This document shows, piece after piece, positions 5,020 through 12,445 of a DNA stretch of 12,445 bases. Origin of the DNA: Verrucomicrobiales bacterium. GTDB taxonomy: Bacteria; Verrucomicrobiota; Verrucomicrobiia; Verrucomicrobiales; DEV007. The notes below the pieces were generated by a model that ran no database searches, was not told the origin of the DNA, and saw only the letters and a program-made list of their open reading frames with translations. A program made the position numbers and the translations under genes. Every line of letters starts with the position of its first letter. Position 1 is the first letter of the stretch. The stretch covers positions 1 through 12,445 of the forward strand of contig SLGN01000617.1 in the NCBI GenBank assembly GCA_007123695.1, written 5' to 3'.

Positions 5020-7467
5020 ATGAAGGAATCTCTCCGCCGAAGAACAGGACCGGGCCTTGTTTCCGCGTCTTTCCTGCTGCCCGTCCTGCTTCTGGCCCCG
5101 CCCGCGCGAAGCGAGGGCCCCGTCCACGCGGCACTCGAGCGCCTTCCTCGGTGGGAGGGCGAGATGGACCCCGAAGCGCTCGCCGTCGCCAATCTCGAAG
5201 GGATCCACCGCTACTTCGAGGCGCGCACCAGCGAGCTACGGGCGGCACGCGAATCGCGCTGGATCCGCGATCTTTCCTCGCCCGAGGCATACGCGGAGTC
5301 GGTGCAGGAAAAGCGGGACGAACTCGCCGCCCTGCTCGGCGTGCCGACGGATTCCCGGCCCGGCACCGTGGAGATGCAGTTGCCGACCACCACTTCGCGC
5401 GGCTCCCTCTTGGCCGAGACCGATGCGGTGGCGATCCATGCGGTGCGGTGGGAGGCGCTCGCGGGCATCCATGCCGAGGGCTTGCTCCTCGCGCCGAAAG
5501 GGCGGGTCCGTGCCCGCGTCGTCGGGCTCGTCGATGCCGACGAATTTCCCGAGACGGCCGCCGGACTCGCTCCCGCCGCCGGGGCGACCGGACCTGCCTG
5601 GGCGCTCGATCTCGCGGAAGGCGGGGCGCTGGTCCTCCTGCCGACGCTGGTGAGCCGGGACACGACCTTCTCGGGCAACGAACTCGTCGGGCGCCGCACC
5701 AACCAGCCGCACCGGGAATGGCTCCACCGCCAGACCTACCAACTGGGTCGGCATCTCGTCGGCATCGAGCTGCAGAAGGTCTTCGCCGCTGTGGACTGGT
5801 TCGTCGCCGAATCCGGTGCGGAAGAGGGTGACTCGCCCGTCGGAGTCGTGGGCTACGGCGAGGGCGGCCTGCTAGCGCTGCACGCCGCCGCCCTCGACTC
5901 GCGCATCGACGCCGCGCTCGTGAGCGGGCACTTCGGTCCGCGCGAGGATCTTCACGCCGAGCCGATCTACCGCAACATCTGGCGGCTCCTCGTCGATTTT
6001 GGCGATGCCGAAATTGCCAGCCTGGTCGCGCCCCGCATCCTCGTCGTCGATCCCGCCGCGCCCCCGGCGGTGGAGGGGCCGCCCGAGCCCGCCGAGGGCC
6101 AAGTCGGGGGTGCCGCTCCCGGCTCGGTGCCGCGCCCGTCTTCCGGGGAAGTCCTCGCGGAGCTGGAGCGGGCCCGGAAACTCGTCGGACCCGAGATCGG
6201 CGCCGCCCTGCGCTGGATCGAGCCCGCCGTGGACGAATCCGCCGCAACAGGGCCGTCCGGTGCCGCGCTGGCAGAATTCGCCTCCGCCCTCGGGCTCGCC
6301 CTCGGCGCGGACCCGGCGGCGGGACGCGGTCGCCTCCCCGCCGACCGCTTCGATCCCGACGCGGCGCAGGCGCGCCAAGCCCGCCAAATCGGCGAAATCG
6401 AGACCTTCGTGCGCCGCCTCGTCGGACTCTCCGCTTTCGAGCGCGACGCGTCCTTCTGGGCGCCGATGCGCGAGGCTCTCTCGGCGCGGACCGACGAGCC
6501 GCCCGCGGAGGTGTGGGAAGCGGCCGTCGTTCCGCACCGCGAGCGATTCCACCGGGAGCTTCTGGGAAAGCTTCCCGAACCCTCGCTCCCGCCGAACGCC
6601 CGCATCCGGCTCCTCGAGCGCGGCGAAGGATGGACCGCCTACCTCGTCGTCCTCGACGTCTGGCCCGAGGTCCAGTCGTGGGGCTACCTGATCCTCCCCG
6701 AGGGCCTGTCCCCCGGCGAGCGCCGTCCCGCCGTCGTCGTCCAGCACGGGCTCGGCGGATCGCCGCGCAGCGCCATCGATCCCGCCAGCAATGCCTACCG
6801 CGCCTTCGGCGCCCGCCTCGCCGCGCGGGGCTTCGTCGTCTACGCTCCCTACAACCCCAACGCGCTTGGCGGAGCGATCCGCTTTCGCCAGATCCAACGG
6901 CGGGCCAATCCCCTGGGGGCTTCGATCTTTTCCGTCATCGTCGCGCAGCACAGGCGCGTCCTCGAATGGCTCGGTGCGCAGGACTTCGTCGACCCCGCCC
7001 GGATCGGTTTCTACGGCCTATCCTACGGAGGCAAGACGGCCATGCGGGTGCCCTCGGTTCTGCCCGGCTACGCCCTTTCGATCTGCTCCGGCGACTTCAA
7101 CCAGTGGGTGAGGAAGATCACCGAACCGCGAGCCACCACGCGCGTCGGCGCGGGAAGCCAGCGCTTTTCCAGCTACCTCTACACCAGCGAATACGAAATC
7201 ATGGAATTCGACCAGGGAAACACCTTCGACTACGCCGAGATGGCCGCGCTCGTCTCGCCCCGGCCTTTCATGGTCGAGCGGGGGCATCGCGACCTCGTCG
7301 CCTCCGACGAGTGGGTTGCGTACGAATACGCCGCCGTGCGCCGCCACTACGCCGACCTCGGCATTCCCGGGCGCACCGAGAGCGAGTTCTTCGACGAGGG
7401 CCATGTCATCCGCGGGGAGGGAAGCTTCCGCTTTCTCCACCGTCATCTCGACTGGCCCGAGCCCTGA
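5020..7467 (+). CDS. Secreted tandem alpha/beta hydrolase (dienelactone hydrolase/acetyl esterase-like)
   Basis: This 815-residue protein begins with a basic n-region, a hydrophobic core and a cleavage-like A-R-S near residue 31, so it is probably exported. It appears to hold two alpha/beta hydrolase domains. The first (about 90-350) has the elbow GYGEGG (278-283), with Glu281 where the nucleophile Ser should be. A Pro/Ala/Gly-rich linker (about 346-372) follows. The second (about 500-815) has the intact elbow GLSYGG with Ser668, an acidic candidate at E753 or D758, and His795 in FDEGH, giving a plausible triad. Activity is therefore expected from the C-terminal domain, likely on ester bonds, perhaps of decorated polysaccharides; substrate unknown. 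The ATG at 5020 gives a good signal peptide. The nearby AAAGGG is only 1 nt from it, too close for a normal ribosome site. Diverges from the ADP-ribosylglycohydrolase-like gene. Confidence 0.85.
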   Translation: MKESLRRRTGPGLVSASFLLPVLLLAPPARSEGPVHAALERLPRWEGEMDPEALAVANLEGIHRYFEARTSELRAARESRWIRDLSSPEAYAESVQEKRDELAALLGVPTDSRPGTVEMQLPTTTSRGSLLAETDAVAIHAVRWEALAGIHAEGLLLAPKGRVRARVVGLVDADEFPETAAGLAPAAGATGPAWALDLAEGGALVLLPTLVSRDTTFSGNELVGRRTNQPHREWLHRQTYQLGRHLVGIELQKVFAAVDWFVAESGAEEGDSPVGVVGYGEGGLLALHAAALDSRIDAALVSGHFGPREDLHAEPIYRNIWRLLVDFGDAEIASLVAPRILVVDPAAPPAVEGPPEPAEGQVGGAAPGSVPRPSSGEVLAELERARKLVGPEIGAALRWIEPAVDESAATGPSGAALAEFASALGLALGADPAAGRGRLPADRFDPDAAQARQARQIGEIETFVRRLVGLSAFERDASFWAPMREALSARTDEPPAEVWEAAVVPHRERFHRELLGKLPEPSLPPNARIRLLERGEGWTAYLVVLDVWPEVQSWGYLILPEGLSPGERRPAVVVQHGLGGSPRSAIDPASNAYRAFGARLAARGFVVYAPYNPNALGGAIRFRQIQRRANPLGASIFSVIVAQHRRVLEWLGAQDFVDPARIGFYGLSYGGKTAMRVPSVLPGYALSICSGDFNQWVRKITEPRATTRVGAGSQRFSSYLYTSEYEIMEFDQGNTFDYAEMAALVSPRPFMVERGHRDLVASDEWVAYEYAAVRRHYADLGIPGRTESEFFDEGHVIRGEGSFRFLHRHLDWPEP

Positions 7468-7477
7468 GATCCGCCCG

Positions 7478-7514
7478 AGCCCGCTGCGCTGGAGACGATG
7501 TCACGGGCTTTTTC
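7478..7514 (+). terminator. Probable intrinsic terminator of the tandem hydrolase gene
   Basis: AGCCCG (7478-7483) pairs with CGGGCT (7504-7509) across a 20-nt loop, followed at once by TTTTC and further T's. It starts 10 nt after the hydrolase stop codon. The stem is short and the loop long, hence moderate confidence. Confidence 0.45.
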
Positions 7515-7515
7515 T

Positions 7516-7543
7516 TTGACGCGGGGGGAAAGGACCTTACGGT
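7516..7543 (+). promoter_or_regulatory. Possible promoter of gap
   Basis: TTGACG (7516-7521; 5 of 6) and TACGGT (7538-7543; 3 of 6) are 16 nt apart, immediately after the upstream terminator. Transcription from about 7550 would give a leader of roughly 85 nt containing the two hairpins at 7554-7599. The weak -10 keeps confidence low. Confidence 0.35.
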
Positions 7544-7553
7544 AGCGCCGTTC

Positions 7554-7599
7554 GGTCCCGGCAGCCGGGAACCGGCCGGCGCGCTCCAATCGGCGCGCC
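7554..7599 (+). promoter_or_regulatory. Two tandem hairpins in the gap leader
   Basis: First hairpin: TCCCGG (7556-7561) pairs with CCGGGA (7565-7570) around a CAG loop, extendable by GG/CC (7554-7555 with 7572-7573) past a one-base bulge. Second: GGCGCGC (7578-7584) pairs perfectly with GCGCGCC (7593-7599) around an 8-nt loop. Four bases separate them. No T-tract follows, so they are not terminators. A stretch poor in secondary structure (7600-7634) runs to the gap ATG. They could set mRNA stability or regulate gap; this is inference. Confidence 0.45.
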
Positions 7600-7631
7600 A
7601 CCCTCTCCCAGAAAAACACGCACCCTCCTAG

Positions 7632-8633
<1,002 letters not shown>

Positions 8634-8670
8634 TCCCCGCCGCCGCCCCCTCCGGCAGACCCCGATTCAG

Positions 8671-8711
8671 AAAGCGCCCCCCGACCGCCCCGGTTGGCGG
8701 GGCGCTTTTTT
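8671..8711 (+). terminator. Strong intrinsic terminator after gap
   Basis: AAAGCGCCCC (8671-8680) pairs perfectly with GGGGCGCTTT (8699-8708), and an inner stem CCGACC/GGTTGG (8681-8686 with 8692-8697, one G-T pair) stacks on it around a GCCCC loop, with C8698 bulged. Six T's (8706-8711) close it. It begins 37 nt after the gap stop and separates gap from pgk. Confidence 0.88.
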
Positions 8712-8770
8712 CTCCGCCCCGACCGCCCCTCGATCTCCGGACCCGTTGGCGCAAGTCTCTGCACCCGGCC

Positions 8771-8812
8771 GAACCGAGAACGAGGAACCAAGAACCAACG
8801 ACCCCGAACGGC
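8771..8812. repeat. Heptad tandem repeat upstream of pgk
   Basis: GAAC recurs at an exact 7-nt period: GAACCGA (8771), GAACGAG (8778), GAACCAA (8785), GAACCAA (8792), a degenerate CGACCCC (8799), then GAACGGC (8806). It lies between the gap terminator and the pgk ATG, about 44 nt before that start. It is non-coding as far as can be seen. It could be a dispersed heptameric repeat of the genome or a regulatory array. I saw no clear pgk promoter in 8712-8855. Confidence 0.65.
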
Positions 8813-8855
8813 TCCGACGGTGCCGCCTCCCACCCTCCACCCTGCATTTTTCCCA

Positions 8856-10058
8856 ATGGCCAAGCTCTCCATCCGCGACCTCCAGCCCGCCGGCAAGCGC
8901 GTCCTCGTGCGCGTCGATTTCAACGTGCCGCTCGACGACGATCTGCTCATCACCGACGACACCCGCATCGTCGCGGCCGTGCCCTCCATCGAGCACCTCG
9001 TCAGGGCCGGGGCCAGGGTCGTCCTGATGTCCCACCTCGGCCGCCCGAAGGGCGCGCCGAACGCGAAATACTCCCTCAAGCCCGCCGCCGACCGGCTCGG
9101 CGAACTCATCGACGCGCCCGTCCATTTCGCCGAAGACTGCGTCGGGGAAAAGGCCGAGTCGGCTGTCGCCGCGCTGAAGGACGGCGAGGTCCTCCTCCTC
9201 GAAAACGTCCGCTTCCATGCCGGAGAGGAAGCCAACGACGCCGACTTTTCCAAGCAGCTCGCTTCCCTTGGCGAGGTCTACGTCAACGACGCTTTCGGCA
9301 CCGCCCACCGCGCCCACGCCTCCACCGCCGGCGTCACCGAGTTCCTCGACCCCTGCGCCATGGGCTTCCTCGTCGAGAAGGAACTCGAATACCTCGTCGA
9401 CAAGCTCGAAAGTCCGGGGCGGCCCTTCGTCGTCATCATGGGCGGGGCCAAGGTCTCCGACAAGATCGAGGTCCTCAACCGGCTCATGGGCAAGGCCGAC
9501 GCCTTCATCATCGGCGGGGCCATGGCCAACACCTTCCGGCTCGCCCAAGGTTACGAAATCGGCAACAGCCTCGCCGAAGCCGACAAGACCGACTTGGCCC
9601 TCGAGATTCTCGAAAAGGCCGCGAAGAGCGGGATCGAGTTTCTTCTTCCCGCAGACACTCGCCACACCGCCGAGTTCCGCGACGACGCCCCCACCGAATG
9701 CACCGCCCCCTGGGGCGAGGGCGGAGCCATCCCCGAGGGCCGCGAAGGCATCGACATCGGCGACCGCGCCATCGAGCAGTTCTCCGCCAAGATCGCCGAG
9801 GCCGGCACCATCGTGTGGAACGGTCCCATGGGCGTCTTCGAAAAACGCGGTTTCGACCTCGGCACCCGCGCCGTTGGCGCCGCCATCGCCGGCAACGAAA
9901 AGGCCGTCAAGATCGTCGGCGGCGGCGACTCCGTCACGGCGGCGAACCAATTCGGATTCGGCGAGAAGATGGACCACATGTCCACCGGCGGAGGCGCCTC
10001 CCTCGAGCTGCTCGAGGGCAAGGTCCTGCCCGGAATCGCCGCCCTCGACGACAAGTAA
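8856..10058 (+). CDS. pgk: Phosphoglycerate kinase
   Basis: This enzyme transfers phosphate between 1,3-bisphosphoglycerate and ADP, making ATP and 3-phosphoglycerate. The 400-residue product has the family's usual length. The N-terminal substrate domain shows RVDFNVP (19-25), SHLGRPKG (59-66) and DAFGTAHRAHAS (145-156). The C-terminal nucleotide domain shows WNGPMGVFE (321-329) and GGGDS (355-359). The open frame extends upstream to 8694, but the ATG at 8856 gives the normal N-terminus (MAKLSIRDL), and the extension would cover the heptad repeat. No Shine-Dalgarno sequence is visible. tpiA starts 21 nt after its stop, which implies co-transcription; the terminator upstream implies a promoter of its own or termination control. 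Confidence 0.97.
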   Translation: MAKLSIRDLQPAGKRVLVRVDFNVPLDDDLLITDDTRIVAAVPSIEHLVRAGARVVLMSHLGRPKGAPNAKYSLKPAADRLGELIDAPVHFAEDCVGEKAESAVAALKDGEVLLLENVRFHAGEEANDADFSKQLASLGEVYVNDAFGTAHRAHASTAGVTEFLDPCAMGFLVEKELEYLVDKLESPGRPFVVIMGGAKVSDKIEVLNRLMGKADAFIIGGAMANTFRLAQGYEIGNSLAEADKTDLALEILEKAAKSGIEFLLPADTRHTAEFRDDAPTECTAPWGEGGAIPEGREGIDIGDRAIEQFSAKIAEAGTIVWNGPMGVFEKRGFDLGTRAVGAAIAGNEKAVKIVGGGDSVTAANQFGFGEKMDHMSTGGGASLELLEGKVLPGIAALDDK

Positions 10059-10079
10059 CCCGCCACCCGACCACCGAAC

Positions 10080-10841
10080 ATGAGCAGAAAGAACATTATC
10101 GCCGCCAACTGGAAGATGAACATGGCCCCGTCGGAGACGGCGGGCTTCCTCGACGCCTTCCTCGCGAGCTTCCCCGAACCGACCTCCGTCGAGATCGTCC
10201 TCGCTCCGCCCTTCGTCTCCCTCGCCAAGGCCGCCGAGCGGCTCTCGGGACAGGGCGCCGTGGGTCTGGCCGCCCAGAACATGTCGCACGAGGCCTCCGG
10301 CGCCTTCACCGGCGAAACCAGCGCCGCCATGCTCAAGGAAGTCGGCTGCGGCTACGTCATCCTCGGCCACAGCGAGCGGCGCTCCCTCTACGGCGAAGAC
10401 GACGCCGTTATCAACAAGAAGCTCCACGCTGCCCTCGCCGCAGGCTTCGTCCCCATCCTCTGCATCGGCGAATCCCTCGAAGAGCGCGACGGCGGGCAGC
10501 TCGAATCCGTCCTTTCCCAACAGCTCGAAGGCAGTCTCGCTGGCGTCTCCGGCGTCCAGATGCCCGGCATCGTCATCGCCTACGAGCCGGTCTGGGCCAT
10601 TGGCACCGGCCGCACCGCCACGCCCGAGCAGGCGCAGGAGACGCAGGCCTTCGTGCGCAGCGTCCTAGCCCGCATCTTCGGTGCCGAGGTCGCCTCGGCC
10701 GTGCGCATCCAATACGGCGGCAGCGTCAAGCCTGGCAACGCCGGCGAACTGATCGCCCAACCCGACATCGACGGCTTCCTCGTCGGCGGCGCCAGCCTCG
10801 ACCCGGCCAGCTTCGCCGAGATCGTCAAAGCGGGGCTCTGA
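10080..10841 (+). CDS. tpiA: Triosephosphate isomerase
   Basis: This TIM-barrel enzyme interconverts dihydroxyacetone phosphate and glyceraldehyde 3-phosphate, feeding Gap. The 253-residue length is typical. The catalytic residues are all in place: N10 and K12 in AANWKMN, H97 in LGHSERR, and E169 in AYEPVWAIGTG. The phosphate-binding loops IQYGGSVKPGNA and FLVGGASL are also intact. It starts 21 nt downstream of pgk with no Shine-Dalgarno sequence and is probably the last gene of a pgk-tpiA unit. It is convergent with the membrane protein gene, 36 nt away, and a long-armed inverted repeat spans that junction. Confidence 0.97.
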   Translation: MSRKNIIAANWKMNMAPSETAGFLDAFLASFPEPTSVEIVLAPPFVSLAKAAERLSGQGAVGLAAQNMSHEASGAFTGETSAAMLKEVGCGYVILGHSERRSLYGEDDAVINKKLHAALAAGFVPILCIGESLEERDGGQLESVLSQQLEGSLAGVSGVQMPGIVIAYEPVWAIGTGRTATPEQAQETQAFVRSVLARIFGAEVASAVRIQYGGSVKPGNAGELIAQPDIDGFLVGGASLDPASFAEIVKAGL

Positions 10842-10845
10842 GAAC

Positions 10846-10892
10846 CGGCTCGGGCAGCGGGCGTGGGGCGGGGGCGCTCACAGCCCGAGCCG
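10846..10892. terminator. Inverted repeat at the tpiA/membrane-protein convergence, possible bidirectional terminator
   Basis: CGGCTCGGGC (10846-10855) pairs perfectly over 10 bp with GCCCGAGCCG (10883-10892), around a 27-nt GC-rich loop. It begins 4 nt after the tpiA stop, and the right arm covers the last codons of the opposite gene. Neither strand has a T-tract after the stem, so it is not a classic intrinsic terminator; the position is the main argument. Confidence 0.35.
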
Positions 10893-12149
10893 TTCCGAAA
10901 CCCCCGCCCGCCATTTCTCCGCCGTCTCCGCCGACATCGTCCCGCTGCCTCCCACGTGGCGCTCGTAGAAGCCGAGCAGCCGCTTGCGGATCTCCTCCCG
11001 GGTTGCGACCGGCAGCAATTCGGCCTGGGCGAAATGCTTGGGCTTGGGGCTCGCGTTCTGTGCGACGCACCGGTAGAGGAAAAGGCGGTCGTAGGTGCTG
11101 CGAAGCGAGAGTCGGCCCAGTTCGCGGAAGGCCTCGCGCAGGATCTCGGGCGTCTCGTCGAACTGGCAGAGCAGGTGCGCCAGTTCGACGCCGAAGACCC
11201 AGTCCGGATTGCGGTATCGGTGCGTGGGATCGTAGATGCCCGCCGTTTCCCAGGCCACGATTCCCAGGGTCTGGCGGACGAGGCCGAGCAAGTAGGCGTT
11301 GAAGGCCTTCTTCCCCAAATGCCTGCCACCGCGCCAGAGCAGTTCCGAACCGGCGATCCAACCCGCCGCAAACAAGGGATTCGAAGCGATCAGCATCTTG
11401 CCCCCGTGCCAGAGATAGCGCATCGGGGCCAGATAGGGCTGCAGCTCCTCGTATTTGCGGAACACCTTGCTCGCGGTGCGCAGATTTTCCGAGGCCTTTC
11501 GCAAATTCATCTCCTTCACCTCGATCACCGGAATCTCCTCGAGCAGGAGGATGATCTGGAGCGAGGCGCGGTTCACCGCCTTGAGAAGGCTTTCGAGATT
11601 CAGCTCCAGCAGCGGCAGCTCGGAATCGGGCCGGTAGATCCGGGCGATCGACTCCGTGAAGGAAGCCAGGTCCAGCAGCATCTGCCGGGCCTCGAACCTG
11701 CCCTCCGTCCAGTAGACACCGGCGGCAAAACGCTGCAGCACGAGATCGGATTCGTGGTCGATCAATTCGGCCACCCGCGCGTCCATCGCCAGATGGGCCT
11801 GGTCTTTCCAGTCAGTTGACTGCAGGAACTCGAAATCGGGAAACTCCATCCATTCGCCGTAGGCCATCAGGATTTTCTCCAGATCCCTCCGCTTTTCTTC
11901 GAGCCGCTTCGCCTCGCTGCGGATTGCCCGCTTTGCCATTTCCACGAGGGCCTCGTCACCGGCAGGAGCCGCCGCCGCGGCGCGATCCGGTGCCCGCACG
12001 AGCAAAAGCGGTATTCCTGCGAGCGCGAGCGCGGCAAGCGTCCACTTCGCCCAGACCGGCTCGATCCCGCCAAAGAGCGCAAGACCGGCAAGCACGGCGA
12101 AGAGAAGAACCGCAAGTGAGCGGGCGTATGGATTCATTCGCGGACGCAT
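10878..12149 (-). CDS. Unrecognised membrane-anchored, mostly helical protein
   Basis: I do not recognise the family. The 423-residue product has two hydrophobic segments near the N-terminus (about 10-28 and 34-52), with basic residues before the first, so a hairpin anchor with a large cytoplasmic body is likely. Next comes an Ala-rich spacer and a charged, probably coiled-coil helix (about 65-95, Glu/Lys/Arg-rich). The rest is Leu-rich amphipathic helix, with aromatic patches such as N-P-D-W-V-F-G-V-E-L and a second weakly hydrophobic stretch around the middle (N-P-L-F-A-A-G-W-I-A-G). No catalytic motif, zinc site or nucleotide-binding loop is visible. ATG 12149 was chosen; the in-frame ATG at 12137 is an alternative, and neither has a Shine-Dalgarno sequence. 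Lack of internal stops, protein-like composition and a plausible topology make it a real gene. Confidence 0.8.
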   Translation of the reverse strand: MRPRMNPYARSLAVLLFAVLAGLALFGGIEPVWAKWTLAALALAGIPLLLVRAPDRAAAAAPAGDEALVEMAKRAIRSEAKRLEEKRRDLEKILMAYGEWMEFPDFEFLQSTDWKDQAHLAMDARVAELIDHESDLVLQRFAAGVYWTEGRFEARQMLLDLASFTESIARIYRPDSELPLLELNLESLLKAVNRASLQIILLLEEIPVIEVKEMNLRKASENLRTASKVFRKYEELQPYLAPMRYLWHGGKMLIASNPLFAAGWIAGSELLWRGGRHLGKKAFNAYLLGLVRQTLGIVAWETAGIYDPTHRYRNPDWVFGVELAHLLCQFDETPEILREAFRELGRLSLRSTYDRLFLYRCVAQNASPKPKHFAQAELLPVATREEIRKRLLGFYERHVGGSGTMSAETAEKWRAGVSERLGL

Positions 12150-12445
12150 CGGACCACAGCATACCGCAAAAGGTCGCGTTTTGTAGCGCTTCGAAGCCGG
12201 AACCGGAGACCCGAAAGAGCGGATGCATCATCGACCTTCCCCCATACAGTTTTAGGGAGGTCTGGTTTCGGAAACTGGAAGGTGACCACGGTGCAACCGC
12301 CTGTCTCGGAGAAGACGGGCTCCGGCTCGTCGGCGGCGACGAGAGTTTCGATGACGCGGTTGGTGCCTCGGCCTCAGCCTTCGATCAGGCCCCGCCGGTA
12401 GAAGACGTTGGTGATGTTCGGATTGCGCGGACGCGAGGCGTGGAC
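12134..12445 (-). pseudogene. C-terminal end of an AlbA_2/RecG-like ATP-binding protein, interrupted by TGA
   Basis: Reading leftward from the window edge, the frame gives ASRPRNPNITNVFYRRGLIEG, a TGA at 12376-12374, then GRGTNRVIETLVAAD...PEPVF...GGCTVVTF. This matches the C-terminal ATPase-like domain of Schlafen AlbA_2 transcriptional regulators often annotated as RecG-like, in which S-PRNP-I...F...GLIE-WGRGT is the conserved signature. The TGA stands exactly where the conserved Trp (TGG) belongs, a single G-to-A change. TGA is a normal stop for gap, tpiA and the deacetylase here, so reassignment is unlikely; a decaying gene or a sequencing error is more likely. After VVTF the frame stays open to a TGA at 12136-12134 but loses family character and runs over the start of the neighbouring gene. 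The 5' part lies outside the window. Confidence 0.6.
12158..12163 (-). promoter_or_regulatory. Possible -10 box of the membrane-protein gene
   Basis: On the minus strand TATGCT (12163-12158; 4 of 6) lies 8 nt before the ATG at 12149, the same spacing as in the PrsW and tandem-hydrolase genes. No good -35 is present: GCTACA at an 18-nt distance shares only the final ACA. Weak on its own. Confidence 0.3.

Noticed and set aside
3884..6247. A 787-codon minus-strand open frame
   Set aside because: It runs antisense to the tandem hydrolase and off-frame over the ADP-ribosylglycohydrolase-like gene; the translation is Arg-rich and motif-free.
8667..10520. A 617-codon minus-strand open frame antisense to pgk and tpiA
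   Set aside because: Gly/Asp/Val-rich shadow of strongly conserved genes, with no domain features.
12234..12283. Nested inverted repeats ACCTTC/GAAGGT and CAGTTT/AAACTG
   Set aside because: Both arms are six bases with a 7-nt one-sided bulge and a long loop, and they lie across the degraded coding remnant; this is within chance expectation.

Overview
The window is GC-rich, gene-dense bacterial chromosome. It suggests Verrucomicrobiota, with Planctomycetes as the main alternative. The reasons are a gap-pgk-tpiA glycolytic cluster, a large secreted double alpha/beta hydrolase of a kind I associate with those phyla, a REP-associated tyrosine transposase, and an almost complete lack of Shine-Dalgarno sequences at starts. 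This placement is an inference from gene content, not from a marker gene. No tRNA, rRNA, CRISPR array or complete insertion sequence was found.

Layout. At 9-1040 (+) a PIG-L/LmbE-type zinc deacetylase runs tail to tail into a PrsW-type intramembrane protease at 900-2465 (-), and their coding ends overlap by 141 nt. Then come a REP-associated tyrosine transposase (2728-3774, -), a short tandem-repeat patch (3848-3893) and a divergent ADP-ribosylglycohydrolase-like gene (3928-4920, -). A 99-nt divergent spacer separates it from a secreted 815-residue tandem alpha/beta hydrolase (5020-7467, +).

The glycolytic block follows on the + strand: gap (7635-8633), pgk (8856-10058) and tpiA (10080-10841). 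gap has its own hairpin-rich leader and is closed by a strong intrinsic terminator, so pgk-tpiA looks like a separate transcription unit. A heptad repeat lies between terminator and pgk. Facing tpiA is an unrecognised membrane-anchored helical protein (10878-12149, -). At the right edge is the C-terminal end of an AlbA_2/RecG-like ATP-binding protein, with an in-frame TGA where a Trp is expected.

How the genes work together: Gap, Pgk and TpiA catalyse adjacent steps of lower glycolysis/gluconeogenesis. The other genes are accessory or of unknown physiology and show no clear shared pathway. I did not find a convincing undescribed multi-gene system. The best leads are single-gene oddities: catalytic residues replaced in the ADP-ribosylglycohydrolase and in the first hydrolase domain, the convergent overlap, the repeat patches, the gap leader, and the TGA-for-Trp substitution.
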